DNA from: Mobilitalea sp.
Lineage (GTDB): Bacteria; Bacillota_A; Clostridia; Lachnospirales; Lachnospiraceae
DNA length: 11,420 nucleotides
Direction of reading: 5' to 3'
Assembly: GCA_029974875.1 (NCBI GenBank)
Contig: JARKQP010000882.1
Location: 1 to 11,420, forward strand
In this document: positions 1 through 6,904 of the stretch, one piece after another
How positions within the stretch are numbered: position 1 is the first letter of the stretch
Layout: the number at the start of each line of letters is the position of its first letter
Notes under the pieces: model-generated
The model's input: the letters and a program-made list of their open reading frames with translations, nothing else
Told to the model about the DNA's origin: nothing
Databases searched by the model: none
Made by a program: the position numbers and the translations under genes

Positions 1-454
1 CATTCTCCTCACCCTGAAGTGCCTTCCATGCCGGATCTGTGTCCGCCAGTACTTCTGATCTGCCGCTGACATAAGCAACCACCCCCTCCGCAGAAACTAT
101 CCCCAGCTCGTTATAATCCGTTCGCTCATACAGATTTATCAGAATCGGTTTTTGCTCCTCCCATTTCATTGCTTTCATGGAATCAAGCAAGGTTAATGTC
201 TCGAGGGACAGACCCTGGGTCTCCAGGCGGCTTTCCTCCAGCTTTGCAGCATCCGCGGCAAAGGTAATCAAAGACTGCTTTGCTTCCTTTGTCAATATAT
301 CAGCTGCTATATTAACGGAAATCAAGCCAAACAGAAGGGATGACAATAAAATCAGAAGGGTAAAAGAAAGGATTAATTTTATCTTTAAACTTAAGGTTCT
401 GCCTTTTACTTTTGTACTTTTATTTCGGAGCTTCCTGAGTATCCTTTTCCTCAT
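1..454 (-). CDS. Membrane sensor, probable Cache-domain methyl-accepting chemotaxis protein (N-terminal 151 residues)
   Basis: The gene starts at ATG 454 behind an AAGGAGG ribosome binding site and runs off the left edge, so only about 151 residues are visible. The N-terminus is very basic (MRKRILRKLRNK), followed by a membrane segment at about residues 25-48. An extracellular helical stretch rich in Ala, Lys and Glu comes next (KEAKQSLITFAADAAKLEESRLE), then the start of a Cache-like sensor fold (WEEQKPILINLYERTDYNELGIVSAEGVVAY). From memory of the family, this arrangement is typical of clostridial methyl-accepting chemotaxis proteins with a dCache domain. The signalling part (HAMP and MCP helical hairpin) is outside the window, so a histidine kinase or diguanylate cyclase with the same sensor cannot be excluded. 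It lies downstream of the ABC importer on the same strand but behind a likely terminator. A role in sensing the same sugar is only a guess. Confidence 0.7.
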   Translation of the reverse strand, partial: MRKRILRKLRNKSTKVKGRTLSLKIKLILSFTLLILLSSLLFGLISVNIAADILTKEAKQSLITFAADAAKLEESRLETQGLSLETLTLLDSMKAMKWEEQKPILINLYERTDYNELGIVSAEGVVAYVSGRSEVLADTDPAWKALQGEEN

Positions 455-497
455 ATGCTCTCCTCCTTATCGGAATAAAATCTGAGCCGTAATAGAA

Positions 498-546
498 AAG
501 CATTCCCTGTGCTGATGTAAATTGCACCTATTGACCGGGAATGCTT
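498..546 (-). terminator. Hairpin terminator ending the ABC importer operon
   Basis: On the minus strand, 30 bases beyond the last permease stop codon, AAGCATTCCC (546-537) and GGGAATGCTT (507-498) form a perfect 10-bp stem. The following bases read TTCTATT, a short imperfect T-tract. The 29-base loop is larger than usual, so efficiency is uncertain. The position, between the importer and the sensor gene, fits an intrinsic terminator. I see no convincing promoter for the sensor gene in the rest of this 122-base gap. Confidence 0.6.
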
Positions 547-576
547 AAAGTTGCGGTTGATACTGTAATTTGTTCC

Positions 577-1560
577 TTAATCCACTCTGATATTCCTGGA
601 ATCCAGCTTCTTGATATAATTCGTTCTGACACTGTCCAGGAACACCGCCAATAGGATAATCAGTGCATTAACGATGGGCTGGATATATAGATCCACCTGC
701 ATATAGACAAGCCCTGCCTGAATCATCTGCATAATCAGCGTTCCGATCAGCGCTCCCGGGAATACCGTTCCGATACCTCCGGTCATACTGGTTCCACCGA
801 GAACTGATGCAGCAATTGCGTTAAACTCATATCCCACACCAAATCCAGCATTGATATTACCGATCTGTGCAGCGGAAACGATTCCTGCGATTGCAGCAAG
901 TACACCGCAGGTAATGTATACAAAGGATACGGTTCTATTCACATTAATTCCTGCTTTTTTCGCACATTCGGGGTCATTACCGACTGCGTAGATGCGTCTT
1001 CCCATCGGAACATATTTCAGGAAAACAGATACCACAATTATAATTAACAGAAATACGATAACCGGATAGGGAATAAGACCAAATAACTTGCCGGATCCAA
1101 AGCCGCTGATCAATGGCTTTGGAAGAGATACACCGGCCGATCTTGTGATAATTAAGGCAATACCTCTTCCCGCTGTCATCGTTCCCAGAGTAGCAATGAA
1201 GGGAACAATCTTCAGCCGGACTACCAGAAATGAATTCACATATCCATAGATCAGACCCGTTAAAATACATACGATAACAGCCGCCCAGATCGGCCAGCCA
1301 TTTTGCATCAAAAGCCCTGCTATTGAAGCAGATAAAAACATATTGGATCCGATGGAGATATCCACTCCCCCGGTAAGCAGAACCAATGTAATCGCTGCTG
1401 CCAGGATGCCGATGTAGGAGGACTGACTTAATATATTTTCCGCGTTCTTAAAGGTAAACCAGTTTGACGAAAAGATACCGAAAATGATAAAAATGATAAC
1501 AAACAATATAATAGGAAACCTTTTCAGGACCAGAAGTTTTAAATTCTTATTTTCTCTCAT
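577..1560 (-). CDS. CUT2-family sugar ABC transporter permease (RbsC-like, second permease)
   Basis: An integral membrane subunit of a ribose/galactose-type importer; with the other permease it would form the membrane channel. It has 327 residues and about eight to ten hydrophobic segments. Family hallmarks of the BPD_transp_2 permeases are visible: the LLTGGVDISIGSN stretch after the second hydrophobic segment, YAVGNDPECAKKAGINV in the middle (the cytoplasmic loop that meets the ATPase), and LGGTSMTGGIGTVFPGALIGT near the C-terminus. I chose ATG 1560 because GGAG lies 7 bases upstream. An in-frame GTG at 1563 overlaps the ATPase stop codon by one base but is only 4 bases from the GGAG. Tight coupling to the ATPase gene is clear either way. 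Last gene of the operon; substrate not determinable from sequence. Confidence 0.93.
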   Translation of the reverse strand: MRENKNLKLLVLKRFPIILFVIIFIIFGIFSSNWFTFKNAENILSQSSYIGILAAAITLVLLTGGVDISIGSNMFLSASIAGLLMQNGWPIWAAVIVCILTGLIYGYVNSFLVVRLKIVPFIATLGTMTAGRGIALIITRSAGVSLPKPLISGFGSGKLFGLIPYPVIVFLLIIIVVSVFLKYVPMGRRIYAVGNDPECAKKAGINVNRTVSFVYITCGVLAAIAGIVSAAQIGNINAGFGVGYEFNAIAASVLGGTSMTGGIGTVFPGALIGTLIMQMIQAGLVYMQVDLYIQPIVNALIILLAVFLDSVRTNYIKKLDSRNIRVD

Positions 1561-1562
1561 CA

Positions 1563-3098
1563 CTACTCTCCTTCCTTCTGCCCCTTGGCGGTATTATTTT
1601 GGGCAAAGGCCAGACTGACAATACTCTCCTGGCTGAATTCCTCGTGATTTAAGCAGCCTGTAATCTCGCCTTTCTTCATTACGATGATACGGTTACAGAT
1701 TCCCATCAGCTCTTCCATCTCAGAGGAGATGATTAATGCACCGATACCTTCTTTCACAAGATTGTTGATGATATGGTAAATTTCCGATTTGGCACCAACG
1801 TCAATACCCCTGGTCGGCTCATCTACAATCAACAGCTCCGGTTTGCTGATCAGCCATTTGCCGATTACTACCTTCTGCTGATTGCCTCCTGATAAGGACT
1901 TAACAGGCTGCCTTACATTATCACATTTAATACGAAGGGCCTTCCTAGACTCTTCCACCTGCTCTGCCACCTTCTTATTGTCAATAATGTTCATCAGCTT
2001 TGCATTCTTCTTTAAAGATACCAGGTTGACATTATTATAGATGGAAAAATCCATTAAAAGTCCTTCCTCACGCCTGTTCTCCGTTACAAAGGCCATACCC
2101 TTCTCAATTCGAAGGATTGGATCCTGCTCCTTCAGTTGTTCACCTTTAAACAGGATTTCACCTGCTTCAAAGGGTTCCAAACCAAAGATTATGTTAGCCA
2201 TCTCGCTTCTTCCGGAGCCCATCAGCCCATAGATGCCGACAATTTCACCCCGGTTTACCGTGAAATTAATATCTTTAATAATGCCTGCCTGGCTTAAATT
2301 CTTAACTTCAAGCAGAGTCTGATCCTGGGGTACGGGCAGCTGGGAAGGATATAGCTGCTCAATCTTCCTTCCTACCATGGAAGAAATCATCCGCTCCACC
2401 GTATAAGCAGACTTTTCTGCACAATCTGTTACTTTTCCATCTCTTAAAACTACAATTTTATCAGCTAAATTTAATACATCCTCCAGGATATGAGATATGT
2501 ATATAATAGATTTTCCGTTTTCACGTAATTTCTTAATAATAGAGAATAATTTCTGTGTTTCAATTACCGTAAGAGAGGTAGTCGGCTCATCAAATATAAT
2601 GATATCAGGATTTGCAGATAATGCCTTTGCTATCTCCACTAACTGTCTTTCACCCATACATAACTTTTCAACAATTGTATCAGGTGAAATGTCTAAGTTA
2701 ACTGATTCTAATGTTTTCTTTACTTCGCTGAACATTTTTTTCTTATTCAGAAATGGTGTGCCGGGGATTGTCTGATAGGAGCTAATGTACATATTATCTA
2801 ATATACTTAAATTATTGAACAAGTTTAATTCCTGATGGATAAAAGCAATTCCATTCTGTTTCGCATCTGCAGGTGATTTCGGATCATAGGCTTCACCGTT
2901 TATCGTCATGCTTCCGTCATTAGGCTGCAGAACCCCGCCGATGATATTCATCATGGTTGATTTACCGGCTCCGTTTTCACCAATGAGACCTACAACCTCA
3001 CCTTTGCCGATACTGATATTAACATCCGTCAATGCATAAACGCCAAAGAAAGCTTTGCTGATGTTTTGTAAGCTTAATGCTTCATTTTGATTATTCAT
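1563..3098 (-). CDS. CUT2-family sugar ABC transporter ATP-binding protein (tandem ATPase, RbsA/MglA-like)
   Basis: Cytoplasmic energising subunit of the importer, about 511 residues, the usual length for fused two-domain sugar ATPases. Domain 1 shows Walker A GENGAGKST (about residues 40-48), signature LCMGERQLVEIAKAL and Walker B DEPTTSL. Domain 2 shows the degenerate P-loop GLMGSGRSE that is normal in this family, then signature LSGGNQQKVVIGKWL and Walker B LLIVDEPTRGIDVG. These features together point to the monosaccharide (CUT2) class. ATG 3104 is only 3 bases from AGGAGG (3108-3113), whereas ATG 3098 is 9 bases away, so 3098 is the better start; the gene then overlaps the upstream permease by 8 bases. 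The overlap implies translational coupling. Substrate specificity lies in the binding protein, not here. Confidence 0.95.
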   Translation of the reverse strand: MNNQNEALSLQNISKAFFGVYALTDVNISIGKGEVVGLIGENGAGKSTMMNIIGGVLQPNDGSMTINGEAYDPKSPADAKQNGIAFIHQELNLFNNLSILDNMYISSYQTIPGTPFLNKKKMFSEVKKTLESVNLDISPDTIVEKLCMGERQLVEIAKALSANPDIIIFDEPTTSLTVIETQKLFSIIKKLRENGKSIIYISHILEDVLNLADKIVVLRDGKVTDCAEKSAYTVERMISSMVGRKIEQLYPSQLPVPQDQTLLEVKNLSQAGIIKDINFTVNRGEIVGIYGLMGSGRSEMANIIFGLEPFEAGEILFKGEQLKEQDPILRIEKGMAFVTENRREEGLLMDFSIYNNVNLVSLKKNAKLMNIIDNKKVAEQVEESRKALRIKCDNVRQPVKSLSGGNQQKVVIGKWLISKPELLIVDEPTRGIDVGAKSEIYHIINNLVKEGIGALIISSEMEELMGICNRIIVMKKGEITGCLNHEEFSQESIVSLAFAQNNTAKGQKEGE

Positions 3099-4200
3099 CC
3101 TCATTCGCCTCCTTTTTTACGCTTTTCGCAGTAGTATTCTGCTGCTGGATTCTGGATCTGATTACATCTAAGGTTGCTGCCAGAATGATAACTACACCTT
3201 TCACCACATTAACCGTGAAGGAATCTAATTTCAAATGAGTTAAGGAGGTGGACAAAATACAATAGAAAATAACTCCGTATAAAGTCCAGACTACTTTACC
3301 TTTACCACCGAACATACTGGTTCCACCGATTACGGTTGCACCGATTACATCCATCAGCATAGTATCTCCGAGGGTAGGGCGGCCCATCATCAATCTTCCT
3401 GTATATAATACAGAACCTACCGCAGCACATAATCCACTGATTCCATACACAAACACGGTAGTCTTAACCGTAGGAACACCGGAAACCCTGGCCGTTCTGA
3501 TATTGGCACCGGTGGAATAGATATAACGTCCCCATACTGTCTTGGACAGGATAAAGTGCGCGAGTAAAAGAAGAGCTGCCGTAACCAAAAGAGAATAGGG
3601 GATCATGCCCATTCCTTCCGATCCGATGGCACTGAAGCCGGCCGGTATTCCTGTAATATTCTGCGACTGTGTGATATACAAAGCTATGGCAGCAAAAAAC
3701 ATCTGGGTTATCAGGGTAACCATAAAAGCAGGAATTCTGGTCTTTGCTACCATTAAGCCATTCAAGGCACCGATGAAATATCCGATTGCCAGCATAACAA
3801 TGATACAGAGGATAACTGCCACAACCTCCGGCATATCAGCAAACAATCCGCCTGTCTCCTTGATGAACCAGCCCCACAGCGGTGATTTGCCAAATTTGGC
3901 AGGGTTGAAGGAACTCGAAATCAGCATTGATCCCATTACGCTTGTTATGGATATAACCGAGGTCTGGGATAAATCGATACCGCCTAACAGTAATACAAAT
4001 GTCTGCCCAATTGCAATTGCAAGTAAAGGCCAAATATTTGAAAGTATATTACTTACGTTATGCAGAGTAAACATTGTAGGCACAATGGCTGCAACAACTA
4101 AAAAGTAAGCTACGCTCAAAAAAAGGATAAAATATTCCGATATTAATATCCTTTTTAAGATGCTTTGTGAATTATTATTTAAATTCTTTATTTTAAACAA
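3091..4200 (-). CDS. CUT2-family sugar ABC transporter permease (first permease), likely TTG start
   Basis: First of two different permeases in this importer, so the channel is probably a heterodimer, as in the YtfT/YjfF or LsrC/LsrD systems. Hydrophobic segments run through the protein. Conserved features include LLLGGIDLSQTSVISI, YSTGANIRTARVSGV (ATPase-contact loop) and IGGTSMFGGKGKV. The open frame extends back to a TTG at 4233, but that codon has no ribosome binding site and lies inside a strong hairpin. A strong AAAGGAGG (GGAGG at 4211-4215) sits 10 bases before the in-frame TTG at 4200, giving an N-terminus of MFKIKNLNNNSQ and 369 residues. The gene overlaps the ATPase start. The C-terminal transmembrane region is less typical than that of the second permease. 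Confidence 0.9.
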   Translation of the reverse strand: MFKIKNLNNNSQSILKRILISEYFILFLSVAYFLVVAAIVPTMFTLHNVSNILSNIWPLLAIAIGQTFVLLLGGIDLSQTSVISITSVMGSMLISSSFNPAKFGKSPLWGWFIKETGGLFADMPEVVAVILCIIVMLAIGYFIGALNGLMVAKTRIPAFMVTLITQMFFAAIALYITQSQNITGIPAGFSAIGSEGMGMIPYSLLVTAALLLLAHFILSKTVWGRYIYSTGANIRTARVSGVPTVKTTVFVYGISGLCAAVGSVLYTGRLMMGRPTLGDTMLMDVIGATVIGGTSMFGGKGKVVWTLYGVIFYCILSTSLTHLKLDSFTVNVVKGVVIILAATLDVIRSRIQQQNTTAKSVKKEANEDE

Positions 4201-4231
4201 TGAGTATTGGCCTCCTTTTTTGCATTCCGCC

Positions 4232-4275
4232 AATATTGTTATATCAGGGGGCTATCCCCCTGATACAGCAATATT
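4232..4275 (-). promoter_or_regulatory. Strong 20-bp hairpin between binding-protein and permease genes
   Basis: Arms 4232-4251 and 4256-4275 enclose a 4-base loop. In the minus-strand transcript 18 of 20 positions are Watson-Crick pairs, one is a G-U wobble and one a C-A mismatch; the inner five pairs are all G-C. No T-tract follows on the minus strand, so it is not a standard terminator. It lies between the binding-protein stop codon and the ribosome binding site of the permease. In binding-protein transporters such hairpins commonly protect the upstream message and lower expression of the membrane genes; that role is inferred here. Confidence 0.7.
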
Positions 4276-4292
4276 ACTAATGCTTTATTTCT

Positions 4293-5372
4293 TTATTTTT
4301 TCCCAACAACATTTCCCCACATGTCATCATGCTTCTCAGTAAGGTTCTCCTGTGTTAATGCAAAGCCAGGGTCAACGATTCTTTCACTTGGCTGTTTATC
4401 ACCAGCATTCACTGATTTTACTAATGCATCGATGCAGGCCTGTGTCTCATAATATACGTCCTGTACAGCCGTTGCATCAACATATCCTTCGTCCATTAAC
4501 TTACCGGCACCGGCATCACCGTCAACAGCTCCCAGGATAACATGCTTATCTTCACCGATCTTATTCCATAAACCAAGAGGCTCTAAGGCTACCTGAATTT
4601 GAGGATATAAGAAGTCAGATCCGCAGAAAATCAAGGAAATATCAGGGTTGGACTGTAATGCACTCTTTAAATTAGCTAATGCGGTATTAGCATCCCACTC
4701 AGTTGCGATTTCCACTACATTACCAAATACCTCAGGTGCTTCTGCCATAGCTCTTTCAAAGCCTTCTTTTCTTAATACTGCATTGTTATCACCTAAGTCA
4801 CCAATCATATGACCCACAACTACTTTTTCACCGGTTTTTTCAAATCTTGCTTTTGCCTGAGCTACCATATATTTACCGGCTTCATAAGAAATTGCCTCAT
4901 TATCTGCCACACAGGTAATGAAATTGATACCGTCACTGGAAGAGGGCTCACGGTTGATAAAGGCGATCGGAACACCCGCATTATTAGCTGCTTTCGCAAT
5001 TGTAATGGCAGAGTCACTATCCTGGGGAACACATAAAATCGCATCAACGCCCTGTGCTATTGCATCATTTACCTGTTCCAGCTGTTTGTTCGGATCCTGA
5101 TTACCGTTATACTCAATTACATTAATGCCCTGATCCTTAAATTCAGCAATTGCATAATCATAGGATGCAACCCAGAATTCGGTCTCTAAGTCCTGGAAAC
5201 AAAATGCGATCGTCATTCCATCATCTGCTGCTTTGGTAACCTCTGTATTTCCCCCCTGGCTTTCTGCCGGGGTATCTCCTGTTGAAACGCTTGATTTGCC
5301 CGAACTGCAGCCTGCCAGCATACCTGCAATTACAGCAATCACCAATAAAACACTAAAAAATCTTTTCTTCAT
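4293..5372 (-). CDS. Sugar-binding lipoprotein of the CUT2 ABC importer (RbsB-type periplasmic binding protein fold)
   Basis: Extracellular, membrane-anchored substrate receptor of the importer, 359 residues. The N-terminus is a lipoprotein signal: MKKR, a hydrophobic stretch and the lipobox LAGC with the lipid-modified cysteine at residue 22, then a Ser/Gly/Thr-rich linker to about residue 50. The rest follows the RbsB/LacI-like binding fold: QDLETEFWVASYDYA at the start, NGNQDPNKQLEQVNDAIAQGVDAILC, PIAFINREPSS, then GHMIGDLGDNNAVLRKEGFERAM, and GAVDGDAGAGKLMDEGYVDATAVQD late in the protein. These fit sugar or polyol ligands. ATG 5372 is preceded by GGAGG at 7-8 bases. It follows the M24-like gene after 73 bases and precedes the permease. 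The specific ligand cannot be read from sequence; no resemblance strong enough to name ribose, xylose or galactose. Confidence 0.94.
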   Translation of the reverse strand: MKKRFFSVLLVIAVIAGMLAGCSSGKSSVSTGDTPAESQGGNTEVTKAADDGMTIAFCFQDLETEFWVASYDYAIAEFKDQGINVIEYNGNQDPNKQLEQVNDAIAQGVDAILCVPQDSDSAITIAKAANNAGVPIAFINREPSSSDGINFITCVADNEAISYEAGKYMVAQAKARFEKTGEKVVVGHMIGDLGDNNAVLRKEGFERAMAEAPEVFGNVVEIATEWDANTALANLKSALQSNPDISLIFCGSDFLYPQIQVALEPLGLWNKIGEDKHVILGAVDGDAGAGKLMDEGYVDATAVQDVYYETQACIDALVKSVNAGDKQPSERIVDPGFALTQENLTEKHDDMWGNVVGKK

Positions 5373-5408
5373 AGCTAACCCTCCATTGAATAGTTATATA
5401 GTTTTATC

Positions 5409-5430
5409 GCTAACACTTTCGTGCAATAGC
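5409..5430 (-). promoter_or_regulatory. Small hairpin with GAAA loop upstream of the binding-protein gene
   Basis: In the minus-strand transcript GCTATTGCAC and GTGTTAGC flank a GAAA tetraloop (GNRA type). The stem has eight pairs, one of them a wobble, with a two-base bulge. It sits in the 73-base gap between the M24-like gene and the binding protein, with no T-tract after it. It could be an RNA processing or stability element that raises binding-protein yield. I see no well-spaced promoter here, so the binding protein is probably co-transcribed with the gene upstream. Weak evidence. Confidence 0.3.
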
Positions 5431-5445
5431 CTTATTCTTTGTCGA

Positions 5446-6537
5446 TTACCTCATCATAATCTGAGGTATATCAAACGTAATATCTTCCAGGCCTATCTTT
5501 TTACCTGGCCAGATGCCGGTATGGGAGCACAGGATCATGGTTCCGTTATGGTTCACTGAAAGCTCTTCCACCTTTGCTCCGGTCACTGTAATAAACCAGT
5601 CATACGCCTCATTGTTTAATATCCGGTTCTCACTGCTGAGTGACAAATCGGCCTGACAGACAAAATATCCTGTCCTTCCGCCCGGATAGTGCCCCCTCCA
5701 TTCGTCTTCAAAATCCAGCTCTTTCAGTAACCGCTTCTGCCCCTCTAAAATATCGGACCATCGGTTGCCGGTACGGCACATGGACATGCAGTAGGCTTCG
5801 ATCCGGCTGACTGCGGAATATGCTTTATCAATATCTTCGGGCAATGAATCTCCAAAATAAATTGATCTTGTGATATTACAATGAAGTCCTCCGTATCTGA
5901 CCGCCGGATGCAAAAGCACATATTTGCCGAGCTTTCTGCCTGACGGTGAAGGATGCCGGTATTTATAGATCCTCTCATCTGTTCCGATAAGCAATACATC
6001 ACATTGAATATTCTGCTTCGCATATTCATACAACAGCATTGCTTCGGCTTCATAATCCGTCATCCCGGGTTTTATTTCTTTCGCTACCTTATTTAATATG
6101 TAATCTGAAATCTCTCCGAGTTTTTTTAACCGCTCGATTTCATTTTCAGTGAGCGGAAAATGCAGATTATAAATATCCCTCAGCTTATACTCTGAACCTG
6201 CTATTTGAATATCACTGACCGGTTTCGCTCCGGCCAGCTTCACCGCTCTTTCATTAATTGACTCTTCATACCATTTAAGCGGTATATATTCTGCTTCCAG
6301 GTTTTGCATTTCCTCATCCATGATACGGGAACCGTCCATAACCTGAGCTACCATAGATACACTCTCCATGGTTACTACAATCGTACCAAAGCCCTCCTCC
6401 TTCGGAACCACAACTCTGTTGTTACCGCCGCCGGATATCCAGTTGAAATTGTCCTGTCTGCCTAGCACCATTCCGGTATAACCATTCTTACTGATATAAT
6501 CCCTAATTCTAGACAGCTTTACATCCTGTTCTCTCAG
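5446..6537 (-). CDS. M24-fold (creatinase/aminopeptidase P-like) protein with lost metal ligands; probable CTG start
   Basis: About 363 residues from the proposed start. An N-terminal creatinase-like domain (DNFNWISGGGNNRV) is followed by a C-terminal pita-bread domain. Aligning by eye to Xaa-Pro peptidases, LLHPAVRYGGLHCNITRS replaces the usual D-x10-D metal site with His 210 and Asn 221; GHYPGGRTGY replaces the common HHQGG motif but keeps one His; TGAKVEEL replaces TGTKSED. Normal dinuclear-metal peptidase activity is therefore doubtful. Creatinase is a known metal-free member of this fold. The first ATG (6471) has no ribosome binding site and would delete conserved N-terminal sequence. 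Upstream the frame stays open back to a TGA and contains no ATG, GTG or TTG; CTG 6537 lies 8 bases after AGGAGG. It is first in the importer operon, so a role with the imported compound is possible. Function unknown. Confidence 0.85.
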   Translation of the reverse strand: MREQDVKLSRIRDYISKNGYTGMVLGRQDNFNWISGGGNNRVVVPKEEGFGTIVVTMESVSMVAQVMDGSRIMDEEMQNLEAEYIPLKWYEESINERAVKLAGAKPVSDIQIAGSEYKLRDIYNLHFPLTENEIERLKKLGEISDYILNKVAKEIKPGMTDYEAEAMLLYEYAKQNIQCDVLLIGTDERIYKYRHPSPSGRKLGKYVLLHPAVRYGGLHCNITRSIYFGDSLPEDIDKAYSAVSRIEAYCMSMCRTGNRWSDILEGQKRLLKELDFEDEWRGHYPGGRTGYFVCQADLSLSSENRILNNEAYDWFITVTGAKVEELSVNHNGTMILCSHTGIWPGKKIGLEDITFDIPQIMMR

Positions 6538-6545
6538 ATCGATTA

Positions 6546-6551
6546 CCTCCT
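6546..6551 (-). promoter_or_regulatory. Ribosome binding site that argues for a CTG start
   Basis: Perfect AGGAGG on the minus strand, 8 bases before CTG 6537 and 74 bases before the first in-frame ATG at 6471. An ATG read in another frame just upstream ends at a stop within 16 codons. The site makes sense only if translation of the M24-like gene begins at or very near CTG 6537. Confidence 0.6.
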
Positions 6552-6594
6552 GTCATTTCATTATGTATTATCTCGTTTGTTTTCATTATTTAGT

Positions 6595-6603
6595 ATTATA
6601 TCA
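6595..6603 (-). promoter_or_regulatory. Extended -10 promoter for the M24-like/ABC importer operon
   Basis: On the minus strand the sequence reads TGATATAAT, a consensus extended -10 (TGnTATAAT). No good -35 box is visible at 16-18 bases, which extended -10 promoters tolerate. Transcription would start near 6588, giving a leader of about 50 bases to the proposed CTG start and placing the AGGAGG well inside the leader. Confidence 0.5.
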
Positions 6604-6760
6604 TGAAAATCATTGTTAAAAACTACCATTTCAGTTATTTAGTTGTACTCTTGTTTCACTTTTTCTCATGACTTTTCACTTCTTTTTTATATTATCATAG
6701 TATTTTTCATTTGTCTACATTTTTATTTTTAAAAAATGAAAATTATTTCGTAAATAGCTA

Positions 6761-6787
6761 TTGATTTTTTAACTAAAATAATATAAT
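6761..6787 (+). promoter_or_regulatory. Promoter for the catabolic operon
   Basis: TTGATT at 6761-6766 and consensus TATAAT at 6782-6787, with a 15-base spacer; shifting the -10 to TAATAT (6784-6789) gives 17 bases. The surrounding 6538-6904 stretch is strongly AT-rich, so chance matches are likely. The position, with a start near 6794 and a leader of about 110 bases, is sensible for the SIS-first operon. Apart from the two promoters and the palindrome listed separately, I see no other feature in this 367-base region. Confidence 0.4.
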
Positions 6788-6805
6788 ATAAGTTTAAAAG
6801 GGAGT

Positions 6806-6823
6806 TGTATTGTTAATAATACA
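6806..6823 (+). promoter_or_regulatory. Near-palindromic candidate operator just downstream of the catabolic promoter
   Basis: TGTATTGTTAATAATACA is an 18-bp inverted repeat with eight of nine pairs matching. It begins about a dozen bases beyond the predicted transcription start, a classic repressor position. A half-site resembling it (TTATGTATTAT, 6561-6571) lies in the leader of the divergent operon. No regulator is encoded in the window, so the binding protein cannot be named. The AT-rich background weakens the case. Confidence 0.3.
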
Positions 6824-6904
6824 TAAATTTTATAGTCTTTTTCCCGTTTTGTCAAAAAGCTTATTTTTATTTTTCTTATTTTATAATGAAAGGAGAAAAC
6901 AAAA

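Noticed and set aside
455..475. CCGATAA on the minus strand resembles a motility sigma-factor -10 box for the sensor gene.
   Set aside because: It abuts the AGGAGG, so transcription would start inside the ribosome binding site, and no TAAA -35 box lies at the right distance.
3605..4108. A 167-codon open frame on the plus strand.
   Set aside because: It lies wholly antisense to the first permease, has no good ribosome binding site, and the permease frame has clear family motifs.
5373..5445. Possible separate promoter for the binding-protein gene (TTGCAC with TATAAC or TATATA).
   Set aside because: Spacers of 20-22 bases are too long for a standard promoter, and the gap is short enough for read-through from the gene upstream.
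6603..6743. Repeated ATGAAAAT/ATTTTTCAT words in the divergent region (near 6603, 6702 and 6736) as operator sites.
   Set aside because: Short A/T words recur by chance in a region this AT-rich, and spacing and orientation show no pattern.
6882..6887. Perfect TATAAT just before the SIS-domain gene.
   Set aside because: The transcript would begin in the ribosome binding site; the AT-rich setting makes chance matches common.
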